In this document: positions 11,437 through 23,532 of the stretch, one piece after another
Numbering within the stretch: the stretch's first letter is position 1
Layout of the letters: every line of letters starts with the position of its first letter
Position numbers and translations under genes: made by a program
The notes under the pieces: model-generated
The model's input: only the letters and a program-made list of their open reading frames with translations
Databases searched by the model: none
What the model was told of the DNA's origin: nothing
DNA from: Gracilaria domingensis
Taxonomy: Eukaryota > Rhodophyta > Florideophyceae > Gracilariales > Gracilariaceae
Direction of reading: 5' to 3'
Assembly (NCBI GenBank): GCA_022539475.1
Contig: VCMS01000011.1
Location: 124,001 to 188,000 of the forward strand
DNA length: 64,000 bases

Positions 11437-14400
11437 ATACTTCCTCCAATGCCATCTGCTGCCAAGCGCCCTTTGTTTTGATCCGGAGTTAAATAATCTT
11501 ATAGTTGCCACAGCAGTAAACGTTTGGGTATTGGTGAAACCGGCTTGTGTTGAGAGACAAGGTTTTTGCCGACACGGCCTTTACATACATTCACAAGGCC
11601 TAGACTTGGATAACCCTGGCCTGTACCAATGATTGTTGGGGTTCTCTCATCCTATATAATTTGCAGGATCTATTCAGCTTCGTTGAAGATTGTAGGAAAA
11701 GAAGGTTAAAGGAAACGCGGGTTACACAGGTTATAACTTCAAGCTTAGTTAATACGTTCTCTTTAGGTCCTACAGCAACTTCACTCTGCCATTGGGTGAA
11801 TGCGTTCTAGGCTTAAAACAGGAAGAATGGACTTTCCTTGCGAAGTTTCGTACCAGGCGAACCCTCACGCTCATGTACGGCGATTGTGTTCCTGATAACA
11901 GAACTTCGCACCAGCATTGCATGATGAATCATCATGATTCAATCATGACAAGACAATTTCCGAGCGGGACCGTATGGGGCTGCATGATCCCGTTTCTCGC
12001 AAGCTTGCTTGAATCAAGTTTGTTTCGGACGATTGCGCTGCCGAAGTTCAAGAATTATCTCTTTTTCAAAGGAACATATACCAAGAAAGCTGCCCGGCAG
12101 CATATTGTCTCCTTTTCTTGACGCGGCGAGTCTTTCACGAGTGTCAAATCGAAAGTTGCTATCCAAAGATATCAATTAGTTTCAGACTTGAAAGATGATG
12201 GGCAACGAGCAGACAAATCTCTATTCCTCGTAGCCCGTGGAGGTTCCCAAAGCCCCCAACGCTAGTAATGTACAATGTAAAGTAGTAGTGCGCACCAGGT
12301 GTTTCGACGCTCGTACGCAAAGAAAACATTGGGTCTGTACGGTTTTCTCATCCATCCAAGCATTCGTTATCGATGTTTACCGCTTTCTTATCCACCATCA
12401 TCCATCTCCATAGAGCACGCTCGTGGAGGAGCACACCACGACAAGGCTTTTGGCGACGTATCAAGGTCGTATAGCCTGCAAGATCAATGCAACATTGTAC
12501 TCATCCAATTCTGACATGGTCGACGGGACCAGACCAGAGAGCCAACCTGTAACTGCAGGACGTACACTGATCTCAACTCAACAACTAAAACGGAAAACTC
12601 CAAAAGAGGGAACCAAACTTTAAGAATCTCGCGATGCTCAGCACAGCGCCAATGCTCTTGCCGAAAGGTGGAAGAAGTACAGAAGTTCGAGACGCTTAGC
12701 TTTGCATCGATCTTCACTTGTGTTTATCACCATCACAACTTTCCATTCCTGTCCCAAGTCATTTCGATACATTTATAATGCCGGTGGAAGCCCACAGTTC
12801 CACCGCTATTGCGAGGTCTGTTACGGTTTGGTGATCCACGTAAGATATGATGAGTGCTTCTACGCTGCAGGTAATAATAGCCACATCTGCGAACTTGTCC
12901 CTGTCGAACGATACGTCTCAAATCTTGCTTCGAGTTCAATCTCCGATTTCAGCCTTCCCGTCTGCAACCTTCAATAATGACATGATCTCCTGCTCCATAC
13001 TGGGATTCGACGTGTGCCAGTTGGCGAGAATCAAAACGCCTTTGCAATATGTCATGAATTGTTGGGTTTGAGACTTGATCATCAAGAAAGAACATGATGT
13101 TCTTTCTCGAAACCGGACCAAACAGCAACACCGTGACATCTTTCCCAGGGCGAGAGGAACGCGTGCCGTAACCTAATGATCAACCCAGTCTGTGGCTGCA
13201 AATAGCCAAACTCGTAGGCATGATGCCGCCGGACATGTTTCCGTCGTAAAACGCATCAAGTCGTGGCTTTCTATGAAGATTCTTTCGTGAGCAAAGTTGT
13301 ACCTTTGAGAGTGATCGCGATAATATCGCTCCCGATGGGTCTCATCACCGTCATCATGATAACACATATCGTCTCCCGTTTTCAGCCGCCACGAAGTTCA
13401 GTATTTTAACTTGCGGGGAACTAGGAAGAGCCTCCGACGAGGGCCTCTCAGGCCCTGTCTTTAACAAGCGTTGACGACGCGTTGTCGTTGACGCTGTTAT
13501 CTTGAAGTTTTGCAGGCCCTGAGCCTCTGATTAAGAGTCCCAAGATCATACTTTCTAGCGCTGTCAAGCACCCCCCCTGTAGGTGGTGCAGCGTGTGTCG
13601 CACAGAATGAATTACGGAAAGTCATGCAATTTTGTGAAGATTTAAGCAGATGTCGCAGTAAATACTACTTTATCTGGCACTCTCGTTCTGCTCAACGGCG
13701 ATCTTTATTTCTGGGAAAGGAGACACGGAGCGAGCAACTGCTCATAAGGCTCTGCTGCAACGTACGGCCCCTACCGTACGCGTTCAGCCCGTCCTATCAG
13801 GACGAAGCTGCTCCAGGGGCGGGAGTGGAGGGTGAAGAAGCGAGGACGGCAGCGGCCGGCCAAAGACACGAACAACGGCAGCGGCTGGTGTTCAGACGAC
13901 GGCGGAGCAAAGGCGGTGGAGTGCGCGAATGCATAGGCTATTAGTGCAGGCGCCGCCGGCGCTGTAAAGATCTGCCTCCCACGCACTGCCGCTTCCGATA
14001 AATCTTCTTCTTCGTACCTCGAAATTCCATAGTAAATAGTGGCTGGATGCCTTCCCTAGTGGATGGTGTCTAACGGTTACGACGGTAATGTGCTGGACGC
14101 CATCAATAGAAACAATTTGTGCGAGTTTCAAGTTCTGTCGTGCTGGCTTCGCGGAGACGACACGGGTATCTATGATATCACTTCACTTCGGTATGATCTT
14201 TAGCGCGAGAAGTGCGGTACCTACAGTAGCGAAAGATGGGCTGAAGGTATAATGGTCAGTGGAGCATAACATACCGCCAGGTGCAGCACGCGGTAAGGAA
14301 GGTAAGCGGCTCCCTTACTGCGGTTGTAGCCTGCTATCATACGTCTGCGGTGAAGATTCTGCTCAAACAGAGATGTTTCATCAACACCACTTGCGTGCGA

Positions 14401-14620
14401 TGCCACAAATTTTGTGCACAGGAATCGGCAGCCGCCAACAAACGTGACACTAGAATCACGTGCTGTCCTGTCTATATTTTTTTTTGCGTGCAACGCGAAA
14501 CGTCCGGAATGAGCTTCGGACCGCCGAACGAGCTGCAGATGTATCATAGGCCTGGGCCTACCAGAGTCTGCGGTATGTTCGCAAGAACGCTGGTCAGATT
14601 AGGCAATGTACATTTTAATG
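11437..14620. other. Long intergenic stretch, no gene recognised
   Basis: About 3.2 kb between the convergent 3' ends of the ATP synthase and IPK1 genes. Open frames up to 109 codons (11792-12121) and 106 codons (13624-13944) lack domains. Small palindromes rich in ATGATGA/TCATCAT occur near 11920-11950. Nothing resembling a tRNA, transposon end or repeat array was seen. Confidence 0.5.
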
Positions 14621-15931
14621 TCATGTGGGATTAGTCTGTTGCTGGCTTGCGCCGCTGCATGACGAAACAATGCTGCCAAGCATTGAAGCTCGTTTTCGAT
14701 CATCCACGCCCCACTTGCCAAGAATCTTGGCAATGTGCTTCTCATCCGTATCAATGACCCACAAGCACGCACGCCATCGTACGCCATGCACGTGGACAAG
14801 CATACTTTCAGAATTGGTTGGTTGTGCCTCATCAAGTCTACATAGCGCAATCATCATAGAGCAGTCTTTTGCAGCAGCAGCTTGCAAGAAGCCAGCGAGT
14901 AACTGCACGGAAGCTGCAACAGACAACGCTTGCGCCGCTTTTAAGGCCTTTGTATACTCGGCTGTGCTGTGTAGTTGATGTGCTTGACCAGAAGTTTTAT
15001 AAGTGATTTCATCGTGGTGAGTGACCGACTGAACAGTATACAGCGCGCGACGTACCAGTTTTGTGGCTTGCTGCTCACCGACACGACGGATCAAGTGTCT
15101 CATTATCGTTTCGGCGCCAATGTTGTCGATGAGATCGGCAGATTGAATGGCCATGATTCCCTGTGCACACGCGTTGTCGAGCACAATGGCATGGGCAGCA
15201 GCACGCAACTCATGAAGATGATGAGCGGGATCACATGGCTCACCTGATCGGAACACTCGCAGACTGCGCGAGTTTTCAGTGAGAAGACTGGAGATTGCGC
15301 TGGACACTGTGGGAATATCATCGCTGAGAAGATGGGATGGACTGTAAGGTCGATGTGGAAGAGCTCGGTTCTGCAAGAGGTAGTTCTTAATGTGGTACGG
15401 CGGACGGGTGTATTTTTCAAGCGTGGATGCAATGTTGGGCGGTATGAGCTTGGATCGCGACAACAGCGCAGCCTTTGGCTTGATTTCCACCAGCGTGGTG
15501 TTGGGACCAAAGTGAAAGGCAACGTCTGGATACAAAGAGGCGCAGCGATTGTGTGGGGAGATATGAGAGGCGGTTCGGCGATGGGCGGGTCGCAGAGGAG
15601 TAGCGCGTTGAGACAAGTGCTTGATGTAGGCGGGAGTTAGTGTGACAGATTGATGGGGGAGAAGATATCGGGAGAGATGATGACGAAAAAGAGCCTGGGG
15701 AATGGTGGTAATGGTCTGGAGAGGGGCGCACGGATGGTTCTTGACGGCGTAGATGACGAGCACCTGCGGGATGTCAGAAGGGGCGTTGGAAAAGATGAGC
15801 TTCTGCGCGCCTTCGATGCGATAGTTCCAGCGATGCGGCGGCGGGAGGATTGGGAGAGGGATAGCAAAGTTGCGATTGCGCGGGCCTGGCGGTTGACGGT
15901 CGTTGGTGACGGCAGGTCGAAAGCAGGACAT
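14621..15931 (-). CDS. IPK1: Inositol-pentakisphosphate 2-kinase
   Basis: A 436-aa kinase that phosphorylates the 2-position of InsP5 to make InsP6 (phytate). The N-lobe glycine-type loop is RIEGAQ at 38-43. The family signature VEIKPK lies at 148-153 and KYTR at 173-176. The segment SLRVFRSG at 223-230 fits the region downstream of the signature. AAKDCSMMIAL at 353-363 is the conserved AKDCS-M motif of plant IPK1, and IAKILGKW at 400-407 matches the family C-terminus. Length is close to the plant enzyme (about 450 aa). Single exon. The start at 15931 lies about 70 bases from a 20-nt C-tract on the coding strand. Assignment is firm. Confidence 0.9.
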   Translation of the reverse strand: MSCFRPAVTNDRQPPGPRNRNFAIPLPILPPPHRWNYRIEGAQKLIFSNAPSDIPQVLVIYAVKNHPCAPLQTITTIPQALFRHHLSRYLLPHQSVTLTPAYIKHLSQRATPLRPAHRRTASHISPHNRCASLYPDVAFHFGPNTTLVEIKPKAALLSRSKLIPPNIASTLEKYTRPPYHIKNYLLQNRALPHRPYSPSHLLSDDIPTVSSAISSLLTENSRSLRVFRSGEPCDPAHHLHELRAAAHAIVLDNACAQGIMAIQSADLIDNIGAETIMRHLIRRVGEQQATKLVRRALYTVQSVTHHDEITYKTSGQAHQLHSTAEYTKALKAAQALSVAASVQLLAGFLQAAAAKDCSMMIALCRLDEAQPTNSESMLVHVHGVRWRACLWVIDTDEKHIAKILGKWGVDDRKRASMLGSIVSSCSGASQQQTNPT

Positions 15932-16000
15932 GATGAAGCAACATGCACCACTGAGAAGGGAGAGAAGGGAGACGCGTGAGAGAGAGAGCAGAAGTGGGCA

Positions 16001-16020
16001 GGGGGGGGGGGGGGGGGGGG
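16001..16020 (-). promoter_or_regulatory. G20 homopolymer (C20 on the coding strand) upstream of IPK1
   Basis: Twenty consecutive G on the plus strand, 70-89 bases upstream of the IPK1 start and following a short (GA)n run. On the IPK1 coding strand this is a C-tract at the same distance as C-rich tracts before LIN9 and the 726-aa gene. It could form a G-quadruplex or act as a promoter element. Confidence 0.4.
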
Positions 16021-19000
16021 CGGGTGGCGGAAGAAAAGCTGGTCAGGGGGGAGGGGGTTTGGGGGGTTGTCCGTGGCGACAGCGCGGAGAAGACGTCGGC
16101 GGAATGCGAGTGGCGTGGCGCGGCGGCGGGGAGGAGGGCAGGGGGCCCGGCGCGCGCCGTGAGGTCTGCACGTAACGAGATTTATGAGGCTGCGGAAACG
16201 TGCGCATGAAGGCGTTTTGCGCGGCTGCGTGGGCGCTGGCGCTCGTCGCGTGACAGGCACACTCGCTGTCTCCGACAGCGGATGTTGCCGACGACAGCGG
16301 CCATTGCCGGCTGCGCCCGGGCCGCGGCCGCCGGCGCTCGAGGCGCGGCTTTATACCTCCAGGAACTATACCGGCGCGTCGCGCGCCCGCCTGCACGCGA
16401 CAACTCCTTCGCCAGGAACGTCGCGAGTGCGCGCCACGCCGCGCCGCCTCCTCTGCGCGCCGCTGCGCTGGTGTTCGAATCAGTTTGCTTTGGAAACACA
16501 CTCTCTCAGCGAGAAAATCAGCGCGGCTGCTCGCCTTCTCCGCCGGCCACGTCCGCCGCCTCGTGGCACGCTCAGCGGCCTTCGTATGTCAAGCGCTTAC
16601 GCCCGGCGCGCGCGACGGGTGCACCCGCTCAAACATACGCCGCCTCGTCATGTTTCCTCCCATCGCTGCTCTTCTCCGCGCGCTTGACGCCTGTCGAGCC
16701 CCTGATTTTCTCGCCGATCGCCCATCTTCAGCGATGCTTCTTACCAGCACACGTACATCCGCGCCCGTTGCAGCCACCAATGTCACGCTCTCGCGCTCGC
16801 GAGCATGATCCGTTGCTAGTCCTCCTGACCCAACCCTGACAGCTTCTCTATTTGAATTGTGCAAAACAACTCATTAATATTATATGACTGTCAAGTTGCA
16901 TTCACAGCAGGCCCTAAGGGCCCTTCTGCGACGCTCATTGTTTCGGCCGGCGCCGATAACTTCACTTCTTCAACTAACGAACTTTTCAAGTCCAACCGTG
17001 ACTTTGAAACCTCTACAACGGACTCAACCAGGACATACAATTGTAGACACAAAATGTGTAATGATCTTGCCATATCTACGCGCTTCGCCGTTCGAATCCC
17101 CACAAACTTTAACGCTCATGCATCACTGAATCATTCGCGGTGCATGGGTGAATCACCGCCACATTCCTCACCGGGCACCATGCATTCCCATATTGAGTGA
17201 CACACGTGGGACAAGCATCATCATCATCATCATGGATGGTGCATGTAAATTTACGTAAACTGTAGACACCAACGTACCTTCGTAGATAGACACTGTAATC
17301 GTCGTCCACAATGTGCGACAATGCATATCGGCCCCACATCGAACCCATCTCTAATCCGAGCCAATTCGCATAATGCGAACCCGAGTTTGGTTTCACCGTC
17401 ACACCATGTCATCAAGTTCGACACATTCCCGAACCTTGAAGACCAACGCATTCCGCTAGCATTCCATTCAAATCGCCTCACCGATTTTGCAACCAAACTC
17501 AAGGTCATGCCAATTCCGATTCGGTCCCCACTTCGATTAACGGCCGATACCGACCATGCCACTTCCACTGATGCCATGTCGCGCATACTTCGGTCGTGCA
17601 CGATCACATTGCGCGTTTAAAATGGCTGACACAAACCTCAACTCCTAACCTCTCGTCCTGGAAACGTATCAAGCGCATCACGTTTCACACTCATCACGGA
17701 TTTTCACAGCACGGATCAACGTCTTCCAGGCGCGAACATGATCGCGCGGCGCCCCTTCAGTTCGCAATCTCATAATGTGAACGGCAGAGCAGGGTAACAT
17801 TCGTCACGAAAGGGCAATCACGACAAAATTCGATAGAAACCAAACAGAGGCATTGTTCGATAAGTCATGCGAACCGCACGTGAATGCAAACACAGGTCGG
17901 GAGACCGGAAGGAATCAGTTAATAGGTTGACATACATCATGGCTCTTGTACTCTCACGATACTTACAGCACAGCCCCCCCCCTCTCTACAGAGCGAGACG
18001 TCACGAATTCGCCAAGTCAGTTGAGCGGCGTTCACAACTTCTTACGCGGTGCGGAGCTCAGCTTTGGAAAGTAATACCTGAACGAGACAAACTCGCCCTG
18101 TCACCAGAATGAAGTGGAATCAAGCGATGAGCAATGACACCGAAGCACGCACAAACCGTTCTCACCCGTCACGTCTACATCAGGGACATGGCACAGTGCC
18201 AAATGATGTGTGCATCTATTTCGCTTCATTAGAAGTCACAACATTCGTAACCAAGAGTCAACCCATGCGACACGAAGCGTCGCAAGGCCCGAACCAAGAG
18301 ATGCTGAGCGTCTTCCCATAACAGCGGCGCATTCACCTGGAAAACCATGGCAACCACAGCACGTCGACCGTACGTACGTGATGCATTCTGCCGTTTCCGT
18401 TTCCAGACAGTACCGATAGGAACGGTTGTCAGCACTCGAGACAGGCGACTCGTGAACACTGTCGCAAGCGTTAGGTCGCAGGAGTCACAACGCTGAATCG
18501 TTCTGCAATCCCAGGACGACACGCATTGCTTCAGCTGCTCCCAGAGCATTCGTCTGAGGTCAAACGCTGGGGACCGTAAGCCCGCGACAATCATTTCTCT
18601 CTGGAGAGCTCCGCGCACCGAAAGGAAGATCCCACCGTTGCGCCCCCGTCGAAACGCTCTGAATTTGTGTAACAAAGGGGCAAGCACTATACAACATAAT
18701 GCCAGCTCACCAAAAAGGCCTTTACAAACGTTCGCACTTCTATGATACATAGGAGCCTCGCGAAGCGAGCGGATCGGTAGCGCGTTGATTTCCTCCTTTG
18801 ATTTTTTGGTATTGCGCTCTCAGCATGCTCGAAAGGAGCTCTCAAAACAGTATAAAAACCCCCTGCGCATCATCGCCTCCGCTAATTCCTTCCACTCATC
18901 CCGTCACCAACAGCCGCCGACCTGCAACCCGTCTTCTCTCCACCGCATCGGCCAGCCCAGAGAACATTTTCGATATCACGCTCAGCCACCGCTGTCATCG

Positions 19001-19034
19001 CCCTTCGGTGTGTCCCTCACCTCGACCTACCCCC
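16021..19034. other. Intergenic: GC-rich first 0.8 kb, then no gene recognised
   Basis: 16.0-16.8 kb is strongly GC-rich, and overlapping open frames on both strands there are Arg/Ala/Pro artefacts of composition. 16.9-18.75 kb holds frames up to 173 codons (18229-18750, minus strand) without recognisable domain. A (CAT)n run lies at about 17217-17234. The end contains a TATA box for the next gene. Confidence 0.5.
18851..18858 (+). promoter_or_regulatory. TATA-box-like element
   Basis: TATAAAAA lies 177-184 bases upstream of the ATG at 19035. If transcription starts about 30 bases downstream, the leader is roughly 150 nt. An in-frame ATG at 18798 would precede the TATA box and would not be transcribed, which supports the 19035 start. 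Confidence 0.4.
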
Positions 19035-19832
19035 ATGCCCCGCCGTAACAATCTGAAGGTGAAGTCCGTTATCACCAAACTGCGGGAGAAATGCAGGATG
19101 GAAGAGCCGCATTTCCGCATCAAGAAGCGAAGTGACCGAGTGCCACCTCCGACAGCGACGAGCTTTCGCAAGCCTACCTTGATACCTCCCGCACATCTGG
19201 ATCCGTGCAGCCCCAATCCGAGAGAAAATGAGGCCACTCCTTCAACGGCCGTTATCTTGACAGATTCCCCTAACAGAAGTCGCCCACTCAGGAGCGTGCC
19301 GGCGCCTTGCGAGCACGAGGAGTTAACTCCTCTGTCTCTTGGTCGTCCGGTACGTCCTGTAGGTCCTGTAGTGGTGGACCCTGTGCAATTCGTTCGTACT
19401 GTCGAAGAAAGCAATGAGGTCATCTGCATCGACGACTCCGAAGATGAAGGGAAATCCACAGCGGAAGCTGTTGGACAGCGTCAGCCCGCAGCAATGACCC
19501 GAAGGAAGTTAACTCGGCTGGACTGTCTAAGAGCCGATTGGGAGCAGTATGAGAAACACGAGGGATTCTATCCCACCTTCTTCGATAGCAGGCCCTCCCT
19601 CTCTGCTCCGGATGACGATGATTCAGCGGAAGATGCCGTTGCGACACGTTCGATAGCGCGACGTTTCGCAGCTGGGAGGCTTCCACCACCTAGGAAGTCT
19701 ATAGCCCCGAATTTCGAAAGTAGCGCAAATGTTGACAATGATGGCTTCGTGGATGTTTCAAAGTCCTCAGCGGACCTCGAAAAATTTCGTCGCAAGAAGG
19801 TCATGCATCCTCGTTATCGCCGCTTCCGTTGA
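19035..19832 (+). CDS. Unknown basic/acidic protein with SUMO-interaction-like motifs
   Basis: A 265-aa protein of unknown function. The N-terminus is basic (MPRRNNLKVKSVITKLREK), suggesting nuclear location. Two hydrophobic-acidic motifs resemble SUMO-interacting motifs: VILTDS at 73-78 and VICIDDSEDE at 129-138, the second with the acidic flank typical of such motifs. Acidic (APDDDDSAED, 191-200) and basic (ARRFAAGR) stretches follow, and the C-terminus is very basic (FRRKKVMHPRYRRFR). No folded domain is recognised. The start at 19035 is chosen because of the TATA box upstream and the Ser/Pro-rich nature of the extension back to 18798. It borders the AT-rich desert. Confidence 0.6.
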   Translation: MPRRNNLKVKSVITKLREKCRMEEPHFRIKKRSDRVPPPTATSFRKPTLIPPAHLDPCSPNPRENEATPSTAVILTDSPNRSRPLRSVPAPCEHEELTPLSLGRPVRPVGPVVVDPVQFVRTVEESNEVICIDDSEDEGKSTAEAVGQRQPAAMTRRKLTRLDCLRADWEQYEKHEGFYPTFFDSRPSLSAPDDDDSAEDAVATRSIARRFAAGRLPPPRKSIAPNFESSANVDNDGFVDVSKSSADLEKFRRKKVMHPRYRRFR

Positions 19833-21199
19833 TACTTCATACGCCCACCATATATGGGTACTTACCTCAACTGGAACACGATTGGCTCAAAAATCCAATT
19901 CCGCATCTTCTGATGAAAGAGGAGAGCTTCACATGCGTAGTATTGTTGTACCCCACGACCAGATTTGAGAAGCCTAACTGTGTTTCATAGTTCCGCTTCA
20001 CATAGGGATTTATCTATTTCGCAGTATCAAGTTTTATTTCCCTGTAGAAAAATATATAGTATGCGTTCTCTGTGAAAACGAAATAAAAAGTAATTGCAGA
20101 CTTTCTTAAAAATAATATTAATTTACTAACTTGATAAAAACTATTTTAAAAAAATCCATTAAATATGTCATTAATATTAATTCTAAAAATAAAAAAACAA
20201 TAATTTAAAACACTTACAGTATTTAACAATTAAAATTTGCCATTTGCAATTGCATGTAATTTTAGATATCTTAAAACTATTGATAAGGTAGAAGAAAATT
20301 AATTACTCAATAAATTTTTAAATTTTCTCATTAAAGTTTAGATTGCTTTTGAACAATACAAACGAATGAATCTCTAGAAATAACTCATAAGAATAACGGA
20401 GCGCAACTTGCGTACTAAAATATGACTTACATACTAAATATCTTAAAGTCTCTCTTTTCCAAGTCGTTTTAGTCAAATCGGAAGCACAAACAACCGCAGA
20501 AAACGGAGCAGACTTAAATCATTTGACAAAAGAAGGAAACGTATTGAATAAGAAGAACGTATAAACTTTACATCCTAAAGAAAGTCCGAAGGCATTTTGA
20601 AGATCGAACTTGTGCTAGCAATAAAATCACTGCGGATGCAGAGGAGATATTTGAACCTTCTAGGCGACGGATAGAAAACTATCAAAATGTTCAGGAATAA
20701 TATCAAAGATTAGAAAAAATCAATAGAGATATATGTAAGAAATATGAGAAGAGTAGTCGAGTTTAAAACTATGTTCTGTCAGTTTCACTGATGAGAAACA
20801 TTTTATTAATCTGTCAAAGTTTCTCTCGAAAAATGTAGAAAATCCTGGCTATGCGAAGCCAGCGATAAGAATGAACATAGAAGATGTCATACGCCTCTAC
20901 TTTTTGAGTTAATCACGGCAATGGAGGTGTACTCAGTGTGATTGCGTAGAAACGCTGTTAGGTGTGGTGCAAAATCCAGCAATCCGGATAACATGCAAAG
21001 TCGTATCCGAACTTCGTTCCATAGAGCTCAAAAGCGGTAAAGCGCTCTCAAGAGATGAAACACCTAGATCTCCAATTCAACCGTTCGTACGAAATAAGAG
21101 AACAAAAACAAAGAAGACAGCGGTACTGTAGTGCAACGCTCATCTATGAGTATTCTGACAGGACTTAGTCATATTTCCCGTTTACGGGTTTGCCTGGCA

Positions 21200-22660
21200 C
21201 ACACGTATATGACTGGTAGTTACTAGTGGTTGCCATTGAGATGGTTTGGACACGTGAGACACGGTGGAGCTGATCGGAGGTTGGCCACTACACGTGGGCG
21301 GTTGCCACAAGTAGTGGGAAGTTAAGTTAATATTATTTATTAATTTTAGTTAGGACACTACTTAGTGCGACGGCGTCGCCGCCGTCGCACCAGTAAAGTG
21401 CCCCAACTAGGGTGACCCTACTGACGGGTCTTGGCTCTAATCATTCACGCCTTCGGCGGTGCTCGACTCCTAATCAGAGAGACTCCCCGTTGACACGGTT
21501 CGTTTATCCACCTTGAGTTCTCTTAAGGAACCCAACTGTAGGAGTGTTTTACCACTGTTTGTCGCGTTCGCCCCTGTATAGGGAAAGCCCCGGCAGTACG
21601 CCGTTATCCTTCGTCACCTTGTCGCGAGGGCGCACCCCGTGGTGCTCTCGCTCTCCGTTTTCTTTCCCCTTTCTTTCCTCCAACCCTCTTCCGAGGTATG
21701 GCACACCCACGTGTCGCGTTACTCCCTTCTCCACTCCACATTTCTATTTCAACTCTCATAGCCCCGTCGTGACGGTTTGGACCCGGTCTTACACTCGGCT
21801 CGTTGTGCCATTCCAGAGAGGCTCTGTTTGCTTCGCTACCCTCCGTAGAGGAAGATCCCGAACGTCTACGTGGTGTCTTTTCCCGTTCACGGGTTGCACT
21901 ACAGCTACAGATGCCGACATTTTCTGTAATGACGTTCCAGTGGTGAGTAGAACACGCACACAAAAATAGTGACGCCAGGTGGGAGCGGTAAAGAGCCAAG
22001 CAGCCGCTTGTTCCAAGATCAGAACGCACTGTTATGTACCGAAGCAACGCTTGCATGTGAGAAGTCTATGTAGTATAGTGGATCCGATATGTATGGCAGG
22101 TAAGAAGGGGTATACTAGAGACTGGCAGGAAGCGCAAGGTGTCCTACGTGTGCGGAGATGGCACGCCGTGCGGACTTGTATGATAGTAACTACACGTAGC
22201 ATAGTTGTAGATAGATGGCACCCGCTCCACGTCTGGATATTTTCGCCACGTAGGCAGGGTGCCGATTCGGACTGTACGCGGTGAGTTGCAGCGTCGAGGT
22301 GCTACTTATGCACCTCCACTCCTCCCGTACACCCAACTAGTAAAGGGTAAGCACCACCGTCCTGAACTATCTCTTCGCTAAGTCAGAGCTGCGACTAGAA
22401 CCGTGACAGACGACTACTAGGTTTCCAGGCCGTTCGGACTCAACGCGCGTTTGCCGACCGCGCCTGACGCTCCCAACCGCCCAGTCTCCCTACGACCGCC
22501 CGGTGCTGGCGTTCGTTTCCGCGCGTTACACTTATACCCGACCGGATCACGAGACTACACGCCCCGCTTATGAACTTACTCGGATCGCGCCTCTAGGACT
22601 CTTTCGCCTGACGGCGCTATCTCACAGTCTAGGCGAGCACGATTGCACGCAAGAAAAACG
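21200..22660. other. GC-rich island inside the AT-rich desert
   Basis: Composition shifts abruptly to about half GC between AT-rich flanks. No coding frame with a recognisable product exists (the longest is about 150 codons, minus strand). The left part has several palindromes, including the hairpin at 21346-21410 and AGGGTGACCCT just after it. It may be a decayed mobile element; its ends could not be fixed. Confidence 0.35.
21346..21410. repeat. Imperfect 65-nt hairpin with perfect GC core
   Basis: The core (21365-21390) is an 11-bp perfect stem GTGCGACGGCG closed by a TCGC loop. The flanks continue the pairing imperfectly (TTAGTTAGGACACT against a CTAGTTGGGGCACT-type arm). It marks the left side of the GC-rich island. 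Confidence 0.6.
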
Positions 22661-22911
22661 TTGAATGACTTTATTGGCTGTAGACCTTCGGTGAGAGAGA
22701 TAACAGTCTCATGGCAAAGAGCAAGGAGGCTACACACAAAGGGTTTTTAGTTGAAGCCGGGCACTTGTTTTTAACGTATATTTTTCCACAACTGACTTGA
22801 GATTAACCGTCATAGTAGCGTAGCCAATAACGCCCTGTACATGTGATGCATTAGATATTTTCTTATAAATATCTAAATTCTTTACAAAATTGGGGCAAAC
22901 CTATCATATGT

Positions 22912-23532
22912 GTGAAAATGACCGGATACGCTCTTTCCATCATACCACTATTTCTAATATGTATGACATCCATGAATGTTCAAAATCAGCAGTTACTCAA
23001 ACTGTGTATGATCATTGCCCGGCATTGCCTTGTATACTTCGAATCGTTATGGCTACTAAGTTTTTGGGAACGTGTTGCACTATTTAAGACCAATTTTCAC
23101 GTTAACGAGACTCGTGTGGATACGACGCTTTATACGATAGAGACCAGAACCGACACAGAGTCCATTATAGCAAAAAGTGTACAAAACGCGGTACTAACGA
23201 AAGTGGCGACCACATGTGGTAGGGAAAATAGGCCAGGCAAGTGCTTCGACACAAAAACTGAATTTATGGACATGCGGAAAAGAAGTAATTGTATACAGAG
23301 ACAACAAAATAAAAGCACATATCAGAAGAGCAAATCTACGGGAATGAGAGTATCGCTGAAATTAATAGATGGATTTCAGTTTCTACACAAGAAAAAGACT
23401 TTTTGCTACGAATTAACAAAGCAGCAGAAAGGACACAATAGAGCAAAATGTTCTGTTGGTTTGTTAAATTTCCTAGAATTGAGTACAGCTCAACCTACAA
23501 GTAGTTTGGAGTGCCAGAACTCTGTAAAGTGA
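22912..23532 (+). CDS. Possible membrane or secreted protein, unknown
   Basis: A 206-codon open frame, exceptional for this stop-rich AT-rich stretch. The N-terminus looks like a signal peptide or membrane anchor (YALSIIPLFLICMTSM at 5-20), followed by another hydrophobic stretch (about 30-52) and a Lys/Thr/Cys-containing soluble tail. No domain is recognised. It could be chance or a lineage-specific protein. Confidence 0.25.
   Translation: MKMTGYALSIIPLFLICMTSMNVQNQQLLKLCMIIARHCLVYFESLWLLSFWERVALFKTNFHVNETRVDTTLYTIETRTDTESIIAKSVQNAVLTKVATTCGRENRPGKCFDTKTEFMDMRKRSNCIQRQQNKSTYQKSKSTGMRVSLKLIDGFQFLHKKKTFCYELTKQQKGHNRAKCSVGLLNFLELSTAQPTSSLECQNSVK

Noticed and set aside
17080-17105. GTTCGAATCC B-box suggesting a tRNA on the plus strand
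   Set aside because: Flanking bases do not form a T-stem, and no A-box lies at the right distance.
21346-21365. Helitron 3' end (hairpin followed by CTAA)
   Set aside because: The hairpin extends beyond the Helitron-type stem, the base after CTAA is not T, and no Rep/helicase or 5' TC end was found; kept only as a remark.
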